In this document: piece by piece, positions 6,780 through 7,951 of the stretch
Numbering within the stretch: position 1 is the stretch's first letter
Layout: each line of letters opens with the position of its first letter
From: a bacterium
Lineage (GTDB): Bacteria; Bdellovibrionota; Bdellovibrionia; Bdellovibrionales; UBA1609
NCBI GenBank assembly: GCA_021784635.1
Contig: JAJYHS010000129.1
Location: 1-7,951, forward strand
DNA: 7,951 nucleotides
Direction of reading: 5' to 3'
The notes under the pieces: generated by a model
Told to the model about the DNA's origin: nothing
What the model saw: only the letters and a program-made list of their open reading frames with translations
Databases searched by the model: none
Translations under genes and position numbers: made by a program

Positions 6780-6807
6780 TTGACATAGTTCGCGATTGAT
6801 GAAGAAT
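6780..6807 (+). promoter_or_regulatory. Candidate sigma-70 promoter of the cytochrome lipoprotein gene
   Basis: TTGACA (6780-6785) is a perfect -35 hexamer. AAGAAT (6802-6807) matches TATAAT at four of six positions after a 16-base spacer. The predicted start, seven bases past the -10, is about 6814, the A of the gene's ATG, so the mRNA may be leaderless. No strong Shine-Dalgarno is present; GAAG at 6801-6804 is a weak alternative. Confidence 0.5.
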
Positions 6808-6813
6808 TAAATT

Positions 6814-7725
6814 ATGGCGTCGCGCGCTTTATTTCTATTTCTCTTTATTTTTGTTTTTGCCGGTTGCGCATCGCCGTCGGCACATACTCGAAAATCCGGT
6901 CGAAACTTGCGTTCAAAGAACCCGACCTTATTTGTGCAGGTCGACGGTCACAAATCGAGTTGGACCAGGTCGGAACTTTTGCATCTACCGGGCGTCGAAA
7001 GGGTGAAATTGCCTAAGGACCCGACCTACGGGGCGCGCGTGAAATCATTTGTTGCCATTCGCGCGGCAAATTTAATTAAAAAAGTTGTCGCAGCAAAGAC
7101 GCTTGCGCAACTAGTTCGTGATAACGCGCAACTTGAGTTTAAATGCCTCGACGGTTTTTCTGCCAATTTATCTTTGAAGCGCATTTTGAATGAAAATCAA
7201 CGGCGCGCGATTGCGTACATCGCCATCGAACTGCCAAATAAAAAATGGCCAAAACTGAAGACGGGCCGGACAGCGGGTCCATATTATTTGATCTGGCAGC
7301 ACGCGGATCGATCGCACATCGGCCCCGAGGAGTGGCCCTATCAGCTCCGAGGCTTTGTCGTAAAAACGCCGGTGAATTTGCGCTTTCCGAAAATTGTGCC
7401 GGGTACCAAAAACAAAAAAGTGCTGGTTGGCTTTCGCTTGTTCAAACAAAATTGCTTTATGTGCCACACAATGAATGGCGAAGGTGAATCACGTTTGGGG
7501 CCCGATCTAAATTTGCCGCTTAATCCGACTCAGTATTTTCGTGCCGGAATGATTCGGCGGCTTATTCGAGATCCGCAAAATTTGCGTCACTGGCCTGAAT
7601 CAAAGATGTCGTCGTTCCCACCGAGTGTTTTGAGCGATGAACAAATCACCGACATTATTGATTATTTGCGGTTTATGGCGCGACACAAGAGCAATTGGCC
7701 CGTGAGGGGCCATAAATCGAAATAA
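6814..7725 (+). CDS. Lipoprotein with C-terminal class I cytochrome c domain
   Basis: The 303-residue product begins with a short hydrophobic signal and the lipobox FAGC, so Cys18 would be lipidated and the protein anchored to a membrane facing the periplasm. The C-terminal 100 residues are a mono-haem cytochrome c: the haem-binding CFMCH at 214-218 (His218 ligand), GPDL near 229-232, KMSSFPP at 264-270 with Met265 as likely second ligand, and the closing helix EQITDIIDYLRFM at 276-288. The middle part (about 40-190) has RSELLHLPGVE, CLDGFSANLSL at 111-121, AGPYYLIW at 154-161 and EEWPYQ at 172-177. This loosely resembles the sulfite-oxidase/YedY molybdopterin fold, but there is no twin-arginine signal, so cofactor binding is doubtful. 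It probably carries electrons in a periplasmic redox chain; the partner is unknown. It ends one base from the convergent gene on the right. Confidence 0.88.
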   Translation: MASRALFLFLFIFVFAGCASPSAHTRKSGRNLRSKNPTLFVQVDGHKSSWTRSELLHLPGVERVKLPKDPTYGARVKSFVAIRAANLIKKVVAAKTLAQLVRDNAQLEFKCLDGFSANLSLKRILNENQRRAIAYIAIELPNKKWPKLKTGRTAGPYYLIWQHADRSHIGPEEWPYQLRGFVVKTPVNLRFPKIVPGTKNKKVLVGFRLFKQNCFMCHTMNGEGESRLGPDLNLPLNPTQYFRAGMIRRLIRDPQNLRHWPESKMSSFPPSVLSDEQITDIIDYLRFMARHKSNWPVRGHKSK

Positions 7726-7726
7726 T

Positions 7727-7951
7727 TTATCGGTTGAGAATTGTCGCACAGGCGACAGGTGTTGCCGGCCATTGGGCCCACGAGGTTTTGGTGTGGCCAT
7801 TGGCGAGTTCTTCTTTTTCTAAAGCGAGTCTATGGCGGATCTCTTGGAGAACGGTAACAGCCTGATGGCGGTCTTGTATGGAGTGGTAAAGTTCGGCCAG
7901 ACTCCAAAGTACATCAGGCAATGCCTTTGGTGACCCGTCGTATTGATAATA
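7727..7951 (-). CDS. C-terminal end of a TPR-like protein (5' part beyond the window)
   Basis: A minus-strand frame is open from the right edge to a TAA at 7727-7729 (74 codons seen). The residues read DVLWSLAELYHSIQDRHQAVTVLQEI near the left part of the visible end. This fits the helix-turn-helix pattern of a tetratricopeptide repeat, with small and aromatic residues at the usual positions. TPR arrays are protein-binding scaffolds. The last 30 residues are not repeat-like. It converges on the cytochrome gene with one base between stop codons, which supports it as a real gene. The start and full domain content cannot be seen; a TTG at 7921 is not a credible start because the frame stays open beyond it. 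Confidence 0.65.
   Translation of the reverse strand, partial: YYQYDGSPKALPDVLWSLAELYHSIQDRHQAVTVLQEIRHRLALEKEELANGHTKTSWAQWPATPVACATILNR

Noticed and set aside
6739..6783. 14-codon plus-strand frame in the divergent spacer, ending within the TTGACA box
   Set aside because: No ribosome binding site, very short, and no recognisable sequence.
7395..7408. A 14-base sequence matching the tRNA-Leu 3' end (3845-3858) at 13 positions, which could hint at an attachment-site repeat
   Set aside because: It lies inside the intact cytochrome gene in a normal coding context, no integrase is present, and the match stops abruptly; chance is more likely.
7742..7757. Six-base perfect hairpin (TGTCGC/GCGACA) near the convergent stops
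   Set aside because: It lies inside the coding end of the TPR-like gene and no T-run follows on either strand, so it is not an intrinsic terminator.

Overview
The window comes from a Gram-negative bacterium. Moderate GC content, dense short genes, two lipoprotein signal peptides, a periplasmic lytic transglycosylase and several exported proteins of unknown type would fit a Bdellovibrionota or former deltaproteobacterial genome. That placement is a guess from gene style, because no taxonomic marker is present.

Layout. From the left edge to 2007, on the minus strand, lies most of a large lipoprotein with a C-terminal SLT-type lytic transglycosylase domain. Its 3' end runs off the window. After a 182-base divergent gap come gcvT and gcvH on the plus strand, three bases apart, encoding two proteins of the glycine cleavage system; gcvP is not here. 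A class II tRNA-Leu (anticodon UAG) follows directly. Next is a 327-residue exported protein of unknown function on the plus strand. It meets tail to tail a 513-residue exported protein on the minus strand, which carries what looks like an intact RelA/SpoT nucleotide-synthetase domain behind a Sec signal peptide. A 286-base AT-rich divergent spacer with several small inverted repeats separates this gene from a plus-strand lipoprotein ending in a class I cytochrome c domain. The right edge holds the C-terminal end of a TPR-like protein on the minus strand.

The most interesting part is 3992-6527. A RelA/SpoT domain normally works in the cytoplasm on ATP and GTP or GDP, so one with an export signal suggests a secreted effector or toxin, or a changed chemistry. 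By eye, its N-terminal module (about residues 37-210) resembles the neighbouring 327-residue protein in motif order and spacing. The two genes therefore look like diverged relatives placed tail to tail, one with and one without the synthetase domain. A toxin/partner, duplicated-effector or modular-secretion arrangement is possible; none is proven by sequence alone.

The glycine cleavage genes and the tRNA are ordinary housekeeping. The cytochrome lipoprotein is a two-part protein: its middle region loosely resembles the sulfite-oxidase/YedY molybdopterin fold, but it has no Tat signal.
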